Shown one piece after another: positions 22,801-33,649 of a stretch of 64,000 nucleotides of DNA (its first letter is position 1; the number at the start of each line of letters is the position of its first letter). This stretch comes from Cheiracanthium punctorium. Its lineage: Eukaryota; Arthropoda; Arachnida; Araneae; Cheiracanthiidae. The stretch is from contig JAWZYV010012530.1 of the NCBI GenBank assembly GCA_038373885.1, forward strand, positions 248,001 to 312,000. Reading direction: 5' to 3'. Made by a program: the position numbers and the translations under genes. The notes beneath the pieces are model-generated. The model did no database searches, was not told the origin of the DNA, and worked only from the letters and a program-made list of their open reading frames with translations.

Positions 22801-23635
22801 ACAAATAAATTTTCAATCATGAAACCATTCTTTAAGTTCGACCATAGCTGAGTCGAGCAATATTCATGCTTGTAGTCAGAAGAGCAGGGAGCAGCCTCTA
22901 ACTCCTGCCAACATTTCAGCTGTCTAAGAGAAACATCAAGGGAAACACTGAATAACAATTTAAAAGTTACAAAGATTTTCAAAATCCTTAGCAGTCATTT
23001 TGCATTTTCCCCTTAAATCATGTGTACGCACCAAGGAAGTTATGAACTCACGGGTCATTTGGACCACAGACTAAATATTCTATTCTACCCTTGATATTCT
23101 CAGTAAAAAAAACTTTAAGAGAGATGGGAACAATATTTTCCTTGAAAATAATATTAATTTCTTTTAATTCTCGCGAGCGAAATAAATGAAAGGCGAAAAG
23201 TTCGGAACCTACAAATAGCGTTTTTCAATTTGCAGAAAGTCCCTTAAAAACGCGCAAAAATGAATTCGCAATATCTCCGGAAATTATCGTAGAAAATTGG
23301 TGAAAATTTATATTTAGGGTAATTTGAAGGTTTTCTTTCGTTTAATAAAGTCAAAATATGGGATTGCCATTGAGAAAAACGAAGTTGATGCAGAATTAAA
23401 TATGAAGACGGGCCCTTATGCAAATTAAATTAATAGTAAATTAAAGTACGCGTTATTTGCAAACGAATGATATATATAACTTTGCTATACGACAAACGAT
23501 AGCGAAATAAAGAGCAAGTGGGCCTTTTTTTTTCCGCAGCTGTACCTCCCTCTGGGGCTCGATAAAAATGGAAGCTGATGAATTTTGTCCATCGCCGTCC
23601 TATATGAATGTGGCGCTGCTAAGCGGTTAGCTAGA

Positions 23636-24135
23636 GTAGTGCTCCAGAACCTTTTTATCACCGCGGACCGGTCAACGTTTGATAAATTTACAGCGGCCCC
23701 GCTGAGGGGGGAGGGGACGTTGATTGTTTATATTTTAGATTGTTGTGATTTAATAATATTCGATAGTGTGGATCTTATTATAATTTTGATGTATGAATGA
23801 CTTAACGGTTATTTATTGTTCCGATAAAAATACTCTTTTTTTGTTGCTTTTCTTTTTTTTTTCTTTCAGGAAAGCATGTTTATTTTCAATTTTATGACTG
23901 CAATTTTAATTCGCAATCTTAAAATGTTTAATAAATAATAAACTAATTTAAAATAGTTACAAGATTTCTTCTGTTACAAAGACACAAATTAGCATAAACC
24001 CGAGATAAATATACCACAGTATAAAAAAAAATTAAATTTAAATAAAAAAAAAATAAATGAATGATCCTTGTGCTGCCCGGTACCAATTGATCCACCGCCC
24101 GGTCCCGGTCAGCCGACCAGGCTTGGAGACCACTG
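23636..24135. mobile_element. non-autonomous hAT element
   Basis: The right end, read inward on the minus strand, is CAGTGGTCTCCAAGCCTGGT followed by GACCGGG and GGTGGATC. The left end is a diverged TAGTGCTCCAGAACC followed by CACCGCGGACCGGTC. This arrangement, a terminal CAGTGGTYYCC with a GGACCGG box inside, is common in hAT elements. The interior of ~400 bp is AT-rich and non-coding. No convincing 8-bp target duplication could be read, so the left border is approximate. Confidence 0.6.
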
Positions 24136-24139
24136 AGAT

Positions 24140-25475
24140 AGGAGGGCATTAGGAAGATCAGCAACAACTATTACTTATTCACATGTTTCTAGAATTTATC
24201 GTAAATGTATTTAAGAAGTCTCATAATCAGAGCATCTCTTTTTGTTGCATACTTTATTTATGAGCATTACCTTAAATAGTTCATTAATTATGAACGAAAT
24301 GAATCTTTAGCACATTTATCCTGCAACATTTATCCGTTATCGTCTACGGAAAGCATTAGAAAAAAGCAACATGCGGTTTACTATAATTCATCACACTTTC
24401 GTTGTTTCACAAAATTTCACATTTTAAACCACGTTTTGAAGCACGTGATACCAAGTATTTAATACATGAGTGTCATTTTCAATTTCAAAAGATTAAAATA
24501 GTTTTTTTTTTTTTTTTTTCAATTCAGCTGTGTGTTTTTGGCCTTCAGTGTGAAAACGAAAGTCTTTCATTGTGTAGAAAATGGTTTTTATCACTAATGT
24601 TCCACTTCTTTATTTAGATCATTAAACTTGACCCGCAGAGCTATTTTAAGTCCAAGATCTGTTTTCCAAAAGAAAATTATCTGCTGTCAACTGGGATTTG
24701 TTCCACAATACTTTGGGAACAGCTTCAGAATATATAAATGTATTTTCCAGAAAGTAATGCGTTTGCTTTATGAATAATAAGTATTATCTTCTCTCTTGAT
24801 TTTTATACCCGAGCTTGTCTGTTTTGAAAAGAAGATTATAAATTAGCTTTGCAGTATAAACGGACATGTTTGTTTTATTATTATCCACTTTATGTCACAA
24901 TGAATGTAGTTTTTTGTAACTTTTTGTGTAGACAAGCTTTCGCCATAGGATACATCAATGTCTATCTCGTTACATCGAAACAAAAAGATAAACTTGGACA
25001 ATTTATTTGGCACAGATTTTGCCAGGCAAGGTAACCATATTCTCGTAATAATATCTATACAACTGACCGCTCACTTATATTGCATTTGGCTGATTAAAAA
25101 TCTCTATAGGTTAACGAACTCTGTTTAGGTTCTTCTAACGTGATGTGACTGCTTTTGGAAAACTTTTTGTAGGTTATGAAATTTTGGCTCAACATATTTA
25201 ATACCCAATTTAAAATAGCTGTAAAAATTTTAGTCATTGTTACTTGAAATTTAGCAGATTTCAGCTCGTGAATGTTGATCAAGAATTCTTCACAAGAAAT
25301 TCAAACAATATGTGAATACATAACATATTTACACACACACACACACACAAACTCGCACAAAAATTACTTTTGCATATTATCCCCCCGAAATTCACATTAT
25401 TGTAGTGCGCATGCTTCTCAAATTGGAGATTCACGTTTTCTTCTGTAACACTATATTTTATAATTCCAACATATT
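24140..25475. other. AT-rich intergenic stretch with (CA)n
   Basis: An (AC)10 run lies at 25331-25350 and a poly-T tract near 24500-24520. No genes recognised. Confidence 0.5.
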
Positions 25476-25479
25476 ATAA

Positions 25480-25690
25480 GACCTCACCGTGGCCGAGCGG
25501 ATAAGACACTGAACATTTTAGACGGTTGAAGGTCCACAGATCTGTCCTTACTGTGCAGCTGTCGGTCTAACGCTATGGGATTTCGGTCGGTTTCCTCCAA
25601 ATGTAGCGTGAATGCGCGGTAGAGCCACTTAAAAAGTTATCCTATCAAGGAAACCCCTCCTAGGCTGATTACTCTTGCTCAGTTTTACCT
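25480..25690 (+). mobile_element. tRNA-derived SINE-1, plus-strand copy
   Basis: The head has an RNA polymerase III box A (TGGCCGAGCGG, 25490-25500), as in Ser/Leu-type tRNAs. The expected box B position is degraded (GGTTGAAGGTCC). The body then follows the family order: GTCGGTCTAACG, TTTCGGTCGGTTTC, CTCCAAATGTAGCGTGAATG, GAGCCACTTAAAAAG, AAGGAAACCCCTCC. The other copies are on the minus strand at 2305, 32335, 49545 and 52570. SINEs encode nothing and use LINE machinery to copy. Confidence 0.75.
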
Positions 25691-25699
25691 CAATACAAA

Positions 25700-26273
25700 G
25701 AAATACATCCCCAACATGTTTTAGAATGTCTTTTAAGTCTGAAACAAAAATAAAAGCTCTCTCCTCATCTATATATATATCTACAAAAAAGATCCAATTA
25801 TATGTGGGAGAGGCGTACTACTTTTTTAGTATGCCTCTCTGTGTGAAGGTCCTCAACTAGAGTTTACGTCACCCGGGCACTCCTTTTTGCACAGTGTCCT
25901 AGACAAACCTTAATTTTCTTACCTCCCTTTCTTGGAACCACAATGTATTTTCGCACCCCTCATCTCAATGCCTGGGGAACGCAACCCGTTTGCAGACCTC
26001 CAATGGTGGATCGCAGCCATGCCTTCGTGTAACGACTTATATCAAGCTCAAAAGCTAATGTGGATTGGCTACAGGGGCGTTATTCTATGGACACAACAAT
26101 TACTACCATCCCTTGTTGATGTTTTGTTAATGCAGAGGTTTAAAGTGAAAGAGGTCTAAGCTTCCGAAATACGTTCCTGAACTGAAGTTGCAAATCAACA
26201 GTACACAATTGGTTTTGCAGACAAGACCTTACTTGCAAACAAATGACAAGAACTAACTCATAGATGCTGGGAA
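25700..26273. other. intergenic stretch with a short hairpin
   Basis: GAGAGGCGTACTA (about 25808-25820) and TAGTATGCCTCTC (about 25827-25839) form a 13-bp stem, with CTAG about 20 bases downstream and a TCTATATATATATC tract upstream. This faintly resembles Helitron ends but is too short to call. A 75-codon plus-strand frame (25932-26159) has no recognisable similarity. Confidence 0.35.
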
Positions 26274-26277
26274 TTAA

Positions 26278-26765
26278 CCGTTGACAGACCTAATTGAGAT
26301 CCTGGCATATTTTAATTTTTTTTCATAATTTGTCTTCTAATGCATTAGTTAAAAGACATTAGTCATTTAAATGCGGAGAAAAATTGTGTATACAATGTTC
26401 AGTGTGTTCCCATTTGTGAACATTGGTCATTTCTGACTATATTTATAGGGAGCTATACTTTGACAATACCTAATTTGTAGTTTAAATAATATGTGAAATA
26501 TTAAGAATAAATGAAAGATTTATTTTTAAATTTAAGTATGAATTAAATTTGAAGGGGGTGGGGGTGTATCAAGATGCTCTGTAAAAACTTATGGAAATGG
26601 CTATTTTCATGTTTTTTTTTTCCAGTTTCTCACTAATAGAGATGCAACTTCCATTAAAAAAATATCAAGTCTGCTAATTTTTTCAAGTCAATATTGATAA
26701 AATTTCATTTTTTAATAAATTTTTTATTTGATGTTTCCAATTGGGAATATTTTCCTGTAAAAGGT
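26278..26765 (-). mobile_element. piggyBac-type MITE, family A copy 2
   Basis: This 488-bp element sits between TTAA sites (26274-26277 and 26766-26769) and is the reverse-orientation partner of 1357-1864. The ends read CCGTTGACAG at the left and, inward from the right, CCTTTTACAG, giving short inverted repeats. The G-rich block GGGGGTGGGGGTG corresponds to the C-rich block of copy 1. Having both copies end exactly at TTAA supports piggyBac-type mobilisation. Non-coding. Confidence 0.75.
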
Positions 26766-26812
26766 TAATCATGAATGACCCACCAACTAATTGATGTTCA
26801 CAGTAAGATTTT

Positions 26813-26864
26813 TATTACATTAAGTTATTACATTAAGTTATATTACATTAAGTTATATTACATT
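26813..26864. repeat. short tandem repeat (ATTACATTAAGTTAT)
   Basis: About three to four imperfect units of 13-18 bp built on TTACATTAAGTTA. Confidence 0.8.
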
Positions 26865-26869
26865 TGCAT

Positions 26870-27500
26870 TGCGAAATATTTATCATGAAATGTGACTATT
26901 TCTATTAACTAGCCATTAAAAAATAAAGTATTTGCTAAGTTTTCAGACGCTCCATATTCTTACATCTGTATCGGACTTGACCTATAAGTTTTACAGATTT
27001 ATTTCAAATCAGCATAACCTGCTAGAGAAAAAAGTAAAAGATAGGAAGGAAGGAAGATACATTTCTAACCCACCCATAAAAGCATGCCTATTAGCGCGAA
27101 ACATTGTAATCAGTCCGATCAATGAGCCATGAATGTCGATTCACTTAAGTAATCTTGCGGTAACTTCGAACTTCCAGATTAGCAATAAAAGTGACAAGAA
27201 AAATACAGCATTTCACATGCAAGCTGATTTTCAATTCTGCGGTGAAAATTTCATCGAACCAATATAAAAGAAGAAGTTCCAGTGGGAATGAGGTGGATGC
27301 ACAGCGAAATACTATGCAAGATAAATAGAAGTTGAATTGACAATGATGCTCTGTATCTTTGTCGTCAAGTTAAGTTCTATTCACGAACTTGTGGTTACTA
27401 TTTCATTATATTCCTTCAACAAAATATATTCGAAATATTCATTTTATCAAATATAAGGGGAAATCAAATATACGGACTAATTGGGAAAAAGGTAAATAAA
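26870..27500. other. AT-rich intergenic stretch
   Basis: No gene or repeat boundary recognised. Confidence 0.5.
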
Positions 27501-27503
27501 CTA

Positions 27504-28014
27504 TTGCTGTATTTACGTGTACAATGCGTGCTTATTTCCAAAACTTAAAGACAAAAAATCTGCGTGCGCGTTGTACACGGAATAATTTTTTACTTCTGCT
27601 TGTAATTCAAGATATACGTGTTCATCAAGAAATTTATTGAGAGCAGATAATAGAGAATTGGAAAAGTCTTCCGCAATAAAAGTACTTGCGGCATCTTTAT
27701 TTTGCTTGCTACACTTGTTTTACACGAAATCCCTAGTAACACTATTTTTTAACACTAATTAGCAAGTCTCATTGCCGCTACTAGTGTTATCATCACAGTC
27801 CTTGTCATCACTGACGCAGTCAATGACCTCTTAACTGATAATCGTCTTCAGTTCCATCCAATTAATTGAAAATTTCAGTCACTTCCAAAATCACTTACAC
27901 GTCAAATTTTTTAGTGAACGTTATATACGAGATAACAAAATTTCACCTATTTTTTCATGTGAAGTTCGGGGTGCGCGTTATACACGCATGCACTCTATAC
28001 ACGAGCAAATACGG
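27504..28014 (-). mobile_element. pogo-like element relic
   Basis: The right end, read inward on the minus strand, is CCGTATTTGCTCGTGTATAG and the left end is CTGTATTTACGTGTACAATG, each followed by a GCGCG-containing tract. TA lies at both borders (27502-27503 and 28015-28016). Inside, the minus strand reads a short acidic run (SDDKDCDDNTSSGNETC, then stop), the type of acidic C-terminus seen on pogo/Tigger transposases. The catalytic part is gone. The assignment to pogo rests on TA ends plus that tail. Confidence 0.5.
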
Positions 28015-28015
28015 T

Positions 28016-28487
28016 AATTATTTCAAAAGTAATCGCTGTAACTGACAATATATCTGTCCCACTGTAAAACTAGACCGTCAGTGCTTTCATGGAAAAATGT
28101 TTGCCTTTGGAGCCATAATTGTACTCAAGTGTGGACCTCTTCGAACCAAATAAACAAATGTGTTTCTTGAGGGCGTTACAAATATGGAAATCAGTGAGCG
28201 ATTTTGTCTGTATAAGGGTTTCCCAGCAGAAATTTAGGCTGAATCGGCAACTTCTTCAGTCGATAAGCATTGGAAACATGTTGGCTGTTATTATCGTGAA
28301 GCAGAATGATGGCCGTCCATCAACACTCCTAGTCATTTGGACCTGATGTCTACTTGCTTCGAACGAAGAGGTGTACGGCTGGGTACGATTATTGTTCCAT
28401 AGGACAACCATAAACATTTTCCCAAGAAGACATTAACCGTTTTGTCTCGAAGCGGGATAAATGTGGCGATCACTTTTGAAATAATAA
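28016..28487 (-). mobile_element. mariner relic with C-terminal transposase fragment
   Basis: The ends are inverted repeats: left AATTATTTCAAAAGTAATCG, and right, read inward, TTATTTCAAAAGTGATCGCC. On the minus strand the interior reads ILLHDNNSQHVSNAY, then NPYTD and, after a stop, a HFPYL-like block and ETHLF. This follows the mariner pattern LLHDNARPH ... YSPDLAPSDFHLF. The second and third catalytic Asp codons (28293-28295 and 28206-28208) are in frame with 28 residues between them instead of 34, so small deletions have occurred. The N-terminal half is missing. It touches the pogo-like relic on its left and shares the TA. Confidence 0.75.
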
Positions 28488-28599
28488 TTAGTTTATTTAA
28501 TTTTTTCCATGTTTCGTTTGTCAGTACAAGGTTTTGTTTTTATTTGGGATCAAAACCACTCAAATTGGTCAGTCAGCCAATTTGACTGACCCTTATCTA

Positions 28600-29120
28600 T
28601 CTATATATATATATAAAAGAGGAAAGTATGTTTGTCCGTTTGTTCGCTATACGCGTCCAGACCGTTCGACGGATCTGGACCAAATTTGGCACACTGACTA
28701 AATAGGACAAGAGAAAGCTAATGTAAAAATGAAATTAATCGGATTAATAGTTTTTGAGTTATTTTATATTTTGTACAATTTTCAGCCACTTTTTCCTTAT
28801 CGGAAGCGTAGCGAGAATGAAGGGGGAAAACTCTCATTTCTCTCGGGTTTTTCATTCTCAAGGTCAGCGCGTTGTCATAGCAAACTAGGTGTAAGCGACA
28901 GGCACGAAACGAAATGAACAGCGCGCGGAATACCTCCTGCGTCCAAGAATAACGATTAGTAAGCAAGCGCGAGTTGAGCGGAGAATAGATCTTTTGAGTC
29001 CCTGTACGGTTTGCTTTACTGCTAGGAGGCTTTCCGCCAGAGACTGGCGGCGATAGTTACACTTCGGTCTAGCTCGAACCATGCGGGTATAGGGGTGGGG
29101 GACACTGGCGGAATTTCTGA
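28600..29120 (+). mobile_element. Helitron-like 5' end fragment
   Basis: The sequence starts TCTATATATATATATAAAAG, then TATGTTTGTCCGTTTGTTCG and GACGGATCTGGACCAAATTTGG. This is a layout often found at the TC-starting ends of Helitron-type and related repeats in arthropods. Near 29022-29055 an inverted repeat (CCGCCAG AGA CTGGCGG) lies next to CTAG on the minus strand, which resembles a Helitron 3' hairpin but in the opposite orientation. Rep/helicase coding is absent. Class and right border are uncertain. Confidence 0.4.
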
Positions 29121-29355
29121 TATCAGGCAGGATGTAACTTCTATAATGGATGGTGAACCTGAAGGTACATATTTGTGTATTTAAAATGTAGTTATTTTCT
29201 CTAGTTCTCTTTGCAAAAAACAAATTAAAACAAATCTTTGAGTTAAATTTAATTTAATGATTGACTTTAGTGAGCTATAAAGTTATTGCAGTTGCTAATA
29301 TTTGCTACTCTCCTTATTATTAGATAATTAACAACAGAAAAAAAAAACTAAAGTG
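29121..29355. other. AT-rich stretch
   Basis: Nothing recognised. Confidence 0.4.
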
Positions 29356-30320
29356 TAACATTTGTACGCTGGAAAGTGCCCTGTTCCTTTCTTTTTGTCG
29401 TTGCAACGGGAAGTCCCAGGTCCTTTTTTTTATCATTGCTGTGATGAAGATCACATATCTAATTTAATAATCATTTACTTTGGCTTTCTTTAATGTAATC
29501 TATCCAAAATCAAGAATTCTAAATCACTTCTGTTTTTCATTTTTCTGCCATTTCGGTTTTTAAATCTGTATATTTGCTTTTCCCCGTATGCACTGTTCTT
29601 CGTCTCATCAGACCGGTGTACTAAAAATAGATTTCATTGCGCCCGTTTGCAAAATCAACGGCCTTTTTGTTTTCCCTCTTGGCATTCGGTTGGCGTAATT
29701 TTTAAGTCATTCCATCTTAATTGCACTGTCCATATAGGACGTCATTTTATTTTCGCTGAGCCACCACCGCCCGTTATAATAATGTTTCAATATTATATGT
29801 TTAATAAAATAGTTTTTCTGTATTTAATGTCTTTTTATTTTTTTGAAACTAAGTGCATTCGAACCTGGTTTCTGCATTATCTCACAACGCAACTAAGTAA
29901 TTTAAAACAGCCAAACTAATTAACTTTTTTACAATTGCTGCGAGAGGATTCACATCCCTTCCGTTTACAATTTCATACCGACGACTGGACTCTATTTGTT
30001 TTTACTAGTTGCGTAGAAATGACTGAATTCAGACACCTAGAAGGGGAGAATCCTAGCCATGCCCAATTTCCGGTAACCTCTGTACGCTATCAGGTGCCGT
30101 GTTCATTTTGTAGCTGTTGTTGCAGGGGAAGTTCCATGTCCTTTTTTATCATTGCAGCTGGAGGATTCGCATTCCACCCTAGCCACGTCCCATTCCCGGT
30201 AACCTCTGTACGCTATCAGGTGCCGTGTTCAAATTTTTTTTTTTTTTTAGTTTCAGCGAGAAGTCCAATGTTCTTTTTTTATCATTGCAGCGGGAGGATT
30301 CACATTCTTTCCATTTAGAA
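29356..30320. repeat. degenerate ~126-bp tandem repeat
   Basis: Two clear adjacent units start at 30053 and 30179 (CTAGCCATGCCC and CTAGCCACGTCCC). They share GGTAACCTCTGTACGCTATC, GGTGCCGTGTTC, the GTCCTTTTTTATCATTGCAG tract and GGATTCGCATTC. Partial, older units occur at about 29360-29450 (GTACGCTGGAAAGTGCC, TTTTTTATCATTGC) and 29935-29960 (GAGGATTCACATCCC). A 127-codon open frame through this array is a product of the repeat period being a multiple of three (126) and is not taken as a gene. Confidence 0.65.
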
Positions 30321-30329
30321 TCTATATTT

Positions 30330-32300
30330 AAGGTCAATGCGCATTTCTCTTCCATTGCACGGGCAACGTTGGGCCACTCTGCTAGTAGTTTAATATTTCT
30401 TCATAATACAAGTAATTTCATTAAAATAGTACAATTTTTTTAATGAAAAGTTCTAATTTGTAAGTGTGCATGACAAACTTTATTGCACAGCTGTTAAAGG
30501 AAACATTTATTTCTAATACAAGCCTTCCTTTTTGTTAGCTGCAAATGCAGTTCGTATAACCATAATCCTAACGGTCAAATAGCTATATCAATATAATATG
30601 TTTCCCACAAATGCTCGCTGCATGTTGCCATTGTTTGTCTGACATGTAGATTACTAAGATGCCTGATGTCTCCTTTAATATGAACCTTTCGGGCAATAAT
30701 CCAATTTTTATTTTAGGTTTAGTTTTAAACCTCGATATTTCAGCTTTTTGTGAATTTTGTTGCTATCATGCTCAAAACTTGAGTTACAGTAATTTTAATA
30801 TTAGTCAATTCACAGGTAGTCTAGTATTTAAATTGGTTTCTCCCTTTTCTCAAAATAGAGAAGTGTAAGATTTTTCTTTGTCACAAAATTGCGAACACAG
30901 ATTTGTAACTGTAAGTTTTAATTCAAAGCTATGAGTTTTAACTCAAAAAATTATGAGTGCAATTTTATGAAGCTGATAAAATACTCTAAAGAAGTTGATT
31001 TGGGAAATGAACCTCAACCATGAATGTAGTTAAACTGTGTTTCATTTTCCAGTCATTTGAAATAATGAATTACCAAATATTATGATTTTTCTGCGCGTAA
31101 AAACATTAGTTTTTTTACATTTACAAATAATTTAGTAGTAGTAATGATAGTCATTTATTCCCTCAAGGAGGCTTTCAAAAGGAAAAAATAAAATTTATAG
31201 AATAAAAATATATTCAATTAAATTTGAGTTTTGAAATTTGCAAAAATGTTTTATAGCAACTTCATGTTTTACTCCTAAAAAATAAAAATATACATATTTT
31301 CACATGTTATTGAAAGTTTTTAACTACATTCTTTAGTATAGAGCACATCAGTTAGCAATTTTTCAAATATTTAAAAAATTCCACTCCAGAGGAAGGCAGC
31401 TGCTTCAAAACTTTTAAATATGCAATTTATCTTTACAGTTAACGTCACCAGGATTGAAATCAATAGACCTAACTATCCAGACATTAGAAACATTATTAAT
31501 TATTCTGTTGACTGTAAACTACTTCTTAAGACGTGCTATTTTAAAAACTAACTCACTCTGTCGCGGAGCACCATCTTGCATAAAGATGATAAAATATTAG
31601 CTCAATGTGATACCTTTACGACCCTTGAAAGTTTTCCGGTGTATTGGTATACCAGATAATATTTGAATACACAAGTAATAAAGGCATTTTAACATTTTCT
31701 ATTGCAGAAACAAGGCTTAATGTGAAGATGCAGAAGAGGAACTCAGTTCTATATCTTTCAGCATATGATTAGGGGTCACCAGATTCATTATTTTTTTATT
31801 TAAAGTATGGATGTCTATGTTCTTAACATCATCGCTAAACAAAAGCGTGCTTTATCGAGTCATACATGTCGTCATGTCTTTGATTCATCCATTTACATTT
31901 GCGCTTAGACGCGTGGAAAATAAAACAATATCAGTTGACCATCTCCAGGGATCTCCAGGGAGTAAGTTAGAGAATAGATTTTAAAGTGCTGAAATTTTAT
32001 ATAATCATAGATCACTACTGGAGATATTGCTTCTTTTCCGTTACTTAGCACATTGGTTATATTAATTTTTGTGGCTTCTTCAGCCTAATTTCGTTCGATT
32101 CATCGAGAGTTTAACTTGGCTGCACTTCTGGAATTCCGGTCGATTCGAATTGTTCTAGCATTATAAGCTGGTTCGTTGTACTCATTGGAATTTTTCACAA
32201 ATAATTAACCAGTAGAATTCACGAAGGCAACCGTTTTCGCTTGGCTAATAATGCAACTTCTCCAATACGTCAATACGTAGAGTACGATCATGAAGCGACA
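30330..32300. other. 2 kb AT-rich stretch, no gene seen
   Basis: Only short low-complexity frames. A 10-bp direct duplication (ATCTCCAGGG) occurs at about 31942-31961. Confidence 0.5.
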
Positions 32301-32334
32301 TCAAGACGACAATAAACAAATGCGTTTGTTCGAG

Positions 32335-32530
32335 TTATGGGGTATCTGCCTACACGGAGAATGGAAGAATTTTTTAATGGGTTCTAACGCATAGCATTTT
32401 ACATTTGGAGAAAACCGACCAAAGCTCGAGACCGTTACATCGACAAACACGCAGTAGACCCGAACGCGTGACCTTCGCACTTCAGCCGTCCACCATGTTA
32501 AGTGCCCTATCCACTCAGCCATGATAGAAA
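32335..32530 (-). mobile_element. tRNA-derived SINE-1, best-preserved head
   Basis: The minus strand carries both RNA polymerase III boxes at tRNA-like spacing: box A TGGCTGAGTGG (plus 32511-32521) and box B-like CGTTCGGGTCT (plus 32456-32466). The SINE-1 body follows (GTCGATGTAACGG, GGTCGGTTTTCTCC, AAATGTAAAATGC, GTTAGAACCC). This is the copy that shows the tRNA origin most clearly. It lies inside no larger element that I can see. Confidence 0.8.
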
Positions 32531-32539
32531 AGATGAACA

Positions 32540-33265
32540 GCATGAATTGTCTATTCTTCTGCTTTCATCATCTTTACAAACGATGAAAATATGTAAATCT
32601 ATTAAATTTCTGCGAGAAACAGTACCACAATTTTCTTAAAGTCGATTTTGTACATTATTGTTTTAAGAAATTTAAAGAGTATATTTCAACGTGAACGTTC
32701 AGTAATTTTTGTGAACTTACCTTATGACCTTATTATAAACTTGCCATATGAACTTATCTGTATAAAAACCTGTATATTAAATGTATTCTTCTTATACAAG
32801 AAAATGCAATTTGAGATGAGCAATTTACATAAATGCAAATATCGAAACGTCAAGTCAATTAGTTTTTAAAAATTTATTTTGAGCACATAAAATGCGAAAA
32901 ATATTTTTTAAAATATTAATTTACTTCAGAATTACGTAAATCTGAAATTTAGGTAGTCAAATTTCAAACTATCTTCCTTTAAATATATTTAAAATCACCG
33001 AAAAAATTTTTTTACTGAAAGATTTCAGACAATTTGATTTTACGTTTAGATTAAATGAGTTGGCCAGTTACTGTAAAGACCTACATGAAAGTATGGCACG
33101 TTTAGGCAGATGACCCTAGAGTTGATAAATCACCCGTAACATACATCATCAGCATCAATATAATCTGTACACTTCCATACTATCCTGTTTCACAGTAAGT
33201 GATAAATCCTGGGTTTGGGAGCAAGATTCAATATGTGAGGACTCCGAAGGAAGATCTATATTTTA
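32540..33265. other. AT-rich intergenic stretch
   Basis: No features recognised. Confidence 0.5.
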
Positions 33266-33269
33266 TTAA

Positions 33270-33645
33270 ACCTTTAACGCACAGTGTTCCCTCTCTGGGA
33301 ACACCAAAATCTGACATTTTGACTGTTGCCAGTCACGAAGAATAGATTGGATTTCTATAAAATATAGTTGCGGGTGACATAGCTCCACGAGAATCCTTTA
33401 CTTTTTAGCACGTCATTTCCCTAAAAAAATGGTCACGATTATTTTTAACAGAACTGACATCTGCTGAAAAATGGAAGAGTGCGAGAACAACTGGATAGAT
33501 TGCCCAATGCTGAAAAAAGGGCAGCCGTTGCCATCGCTCGACTTAACTACCAGCAAGATGGCGGACGATCGAAACTTTCATCGCGTGCCACAGATCTAGA
33601 GACCCTTTTTTGACGACAGCTGGCTGTGCCTGAACAGCCATACTA
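33270..33645 (+). mobile_element. palindromic piggyBac-type MITE, family B, partial
   Basis: TTAA (33266-33269) precedes ACCTTTAACGCACAGTG. From there the sequence follows the 47.7 kb copy closely (GACATAGCTCCACGAGAAT, TCACGATTATTTTTAACAG, TCTGCTGAAAAATGGAAGA, TAGATTGCCCAATGCTG, AGCAAGATGGCGGACGATCG). After the left arm it jumps into the CGCGTGCCACAG tract, which is the reverse arm of the other copy, then stops matching near 33645. The right end and second TTAA are missing, so it is truncated. Confidence 0.75.
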
Positions 33646-33649
33646 GTAA

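Larger units (their letters stand above)
21664..23544 (-). mobile_element. Tc1-like element with ~200-bp terminal inverted repeats
   Basis: The ends are TACAGCTGCGGAAAAAAAAG at the left and its reverse complement at the right. The pairing continues inward (GGCCCACTTG, AGCAAAGTTA, ACTTTAATTTGCTA, CAACTT, TTTTTCTCAATGGCAA) to about 21860 and 23345. TA ends with CAG and CTG fit a Tc1/mariner target. Its only gene-like part is a minus-strand DNA-binding remnant (22430-22621), so it has lost its catalytic region. The AC- and AT-rich interior also carries a mariner-type terminus at about 22760. Confidence 0.85.

Noticed and set aside
25806..25870. Hairpin plus CTAG considered as a Helitron 3' end
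   Set aside because: The candidate would be under 100 bp in total, with a 20-base gap between hairpin and CTAG, longer than usual; insufficient support.
25932..26159. 75-codon plus-strand open frame with balanced composition
   Set aside because: No recognisable protein motif, no splice sites that join to anything, and it sits between repeats.
29935..30318. 127-codon open frame with repeated PVTSVRYQVPCS peptide
   Set aside because: The peptide repeat follows from a 126-bp tandem DNA repeat, which keeps the frame. No start context, domain or splice evidence supports a gene.
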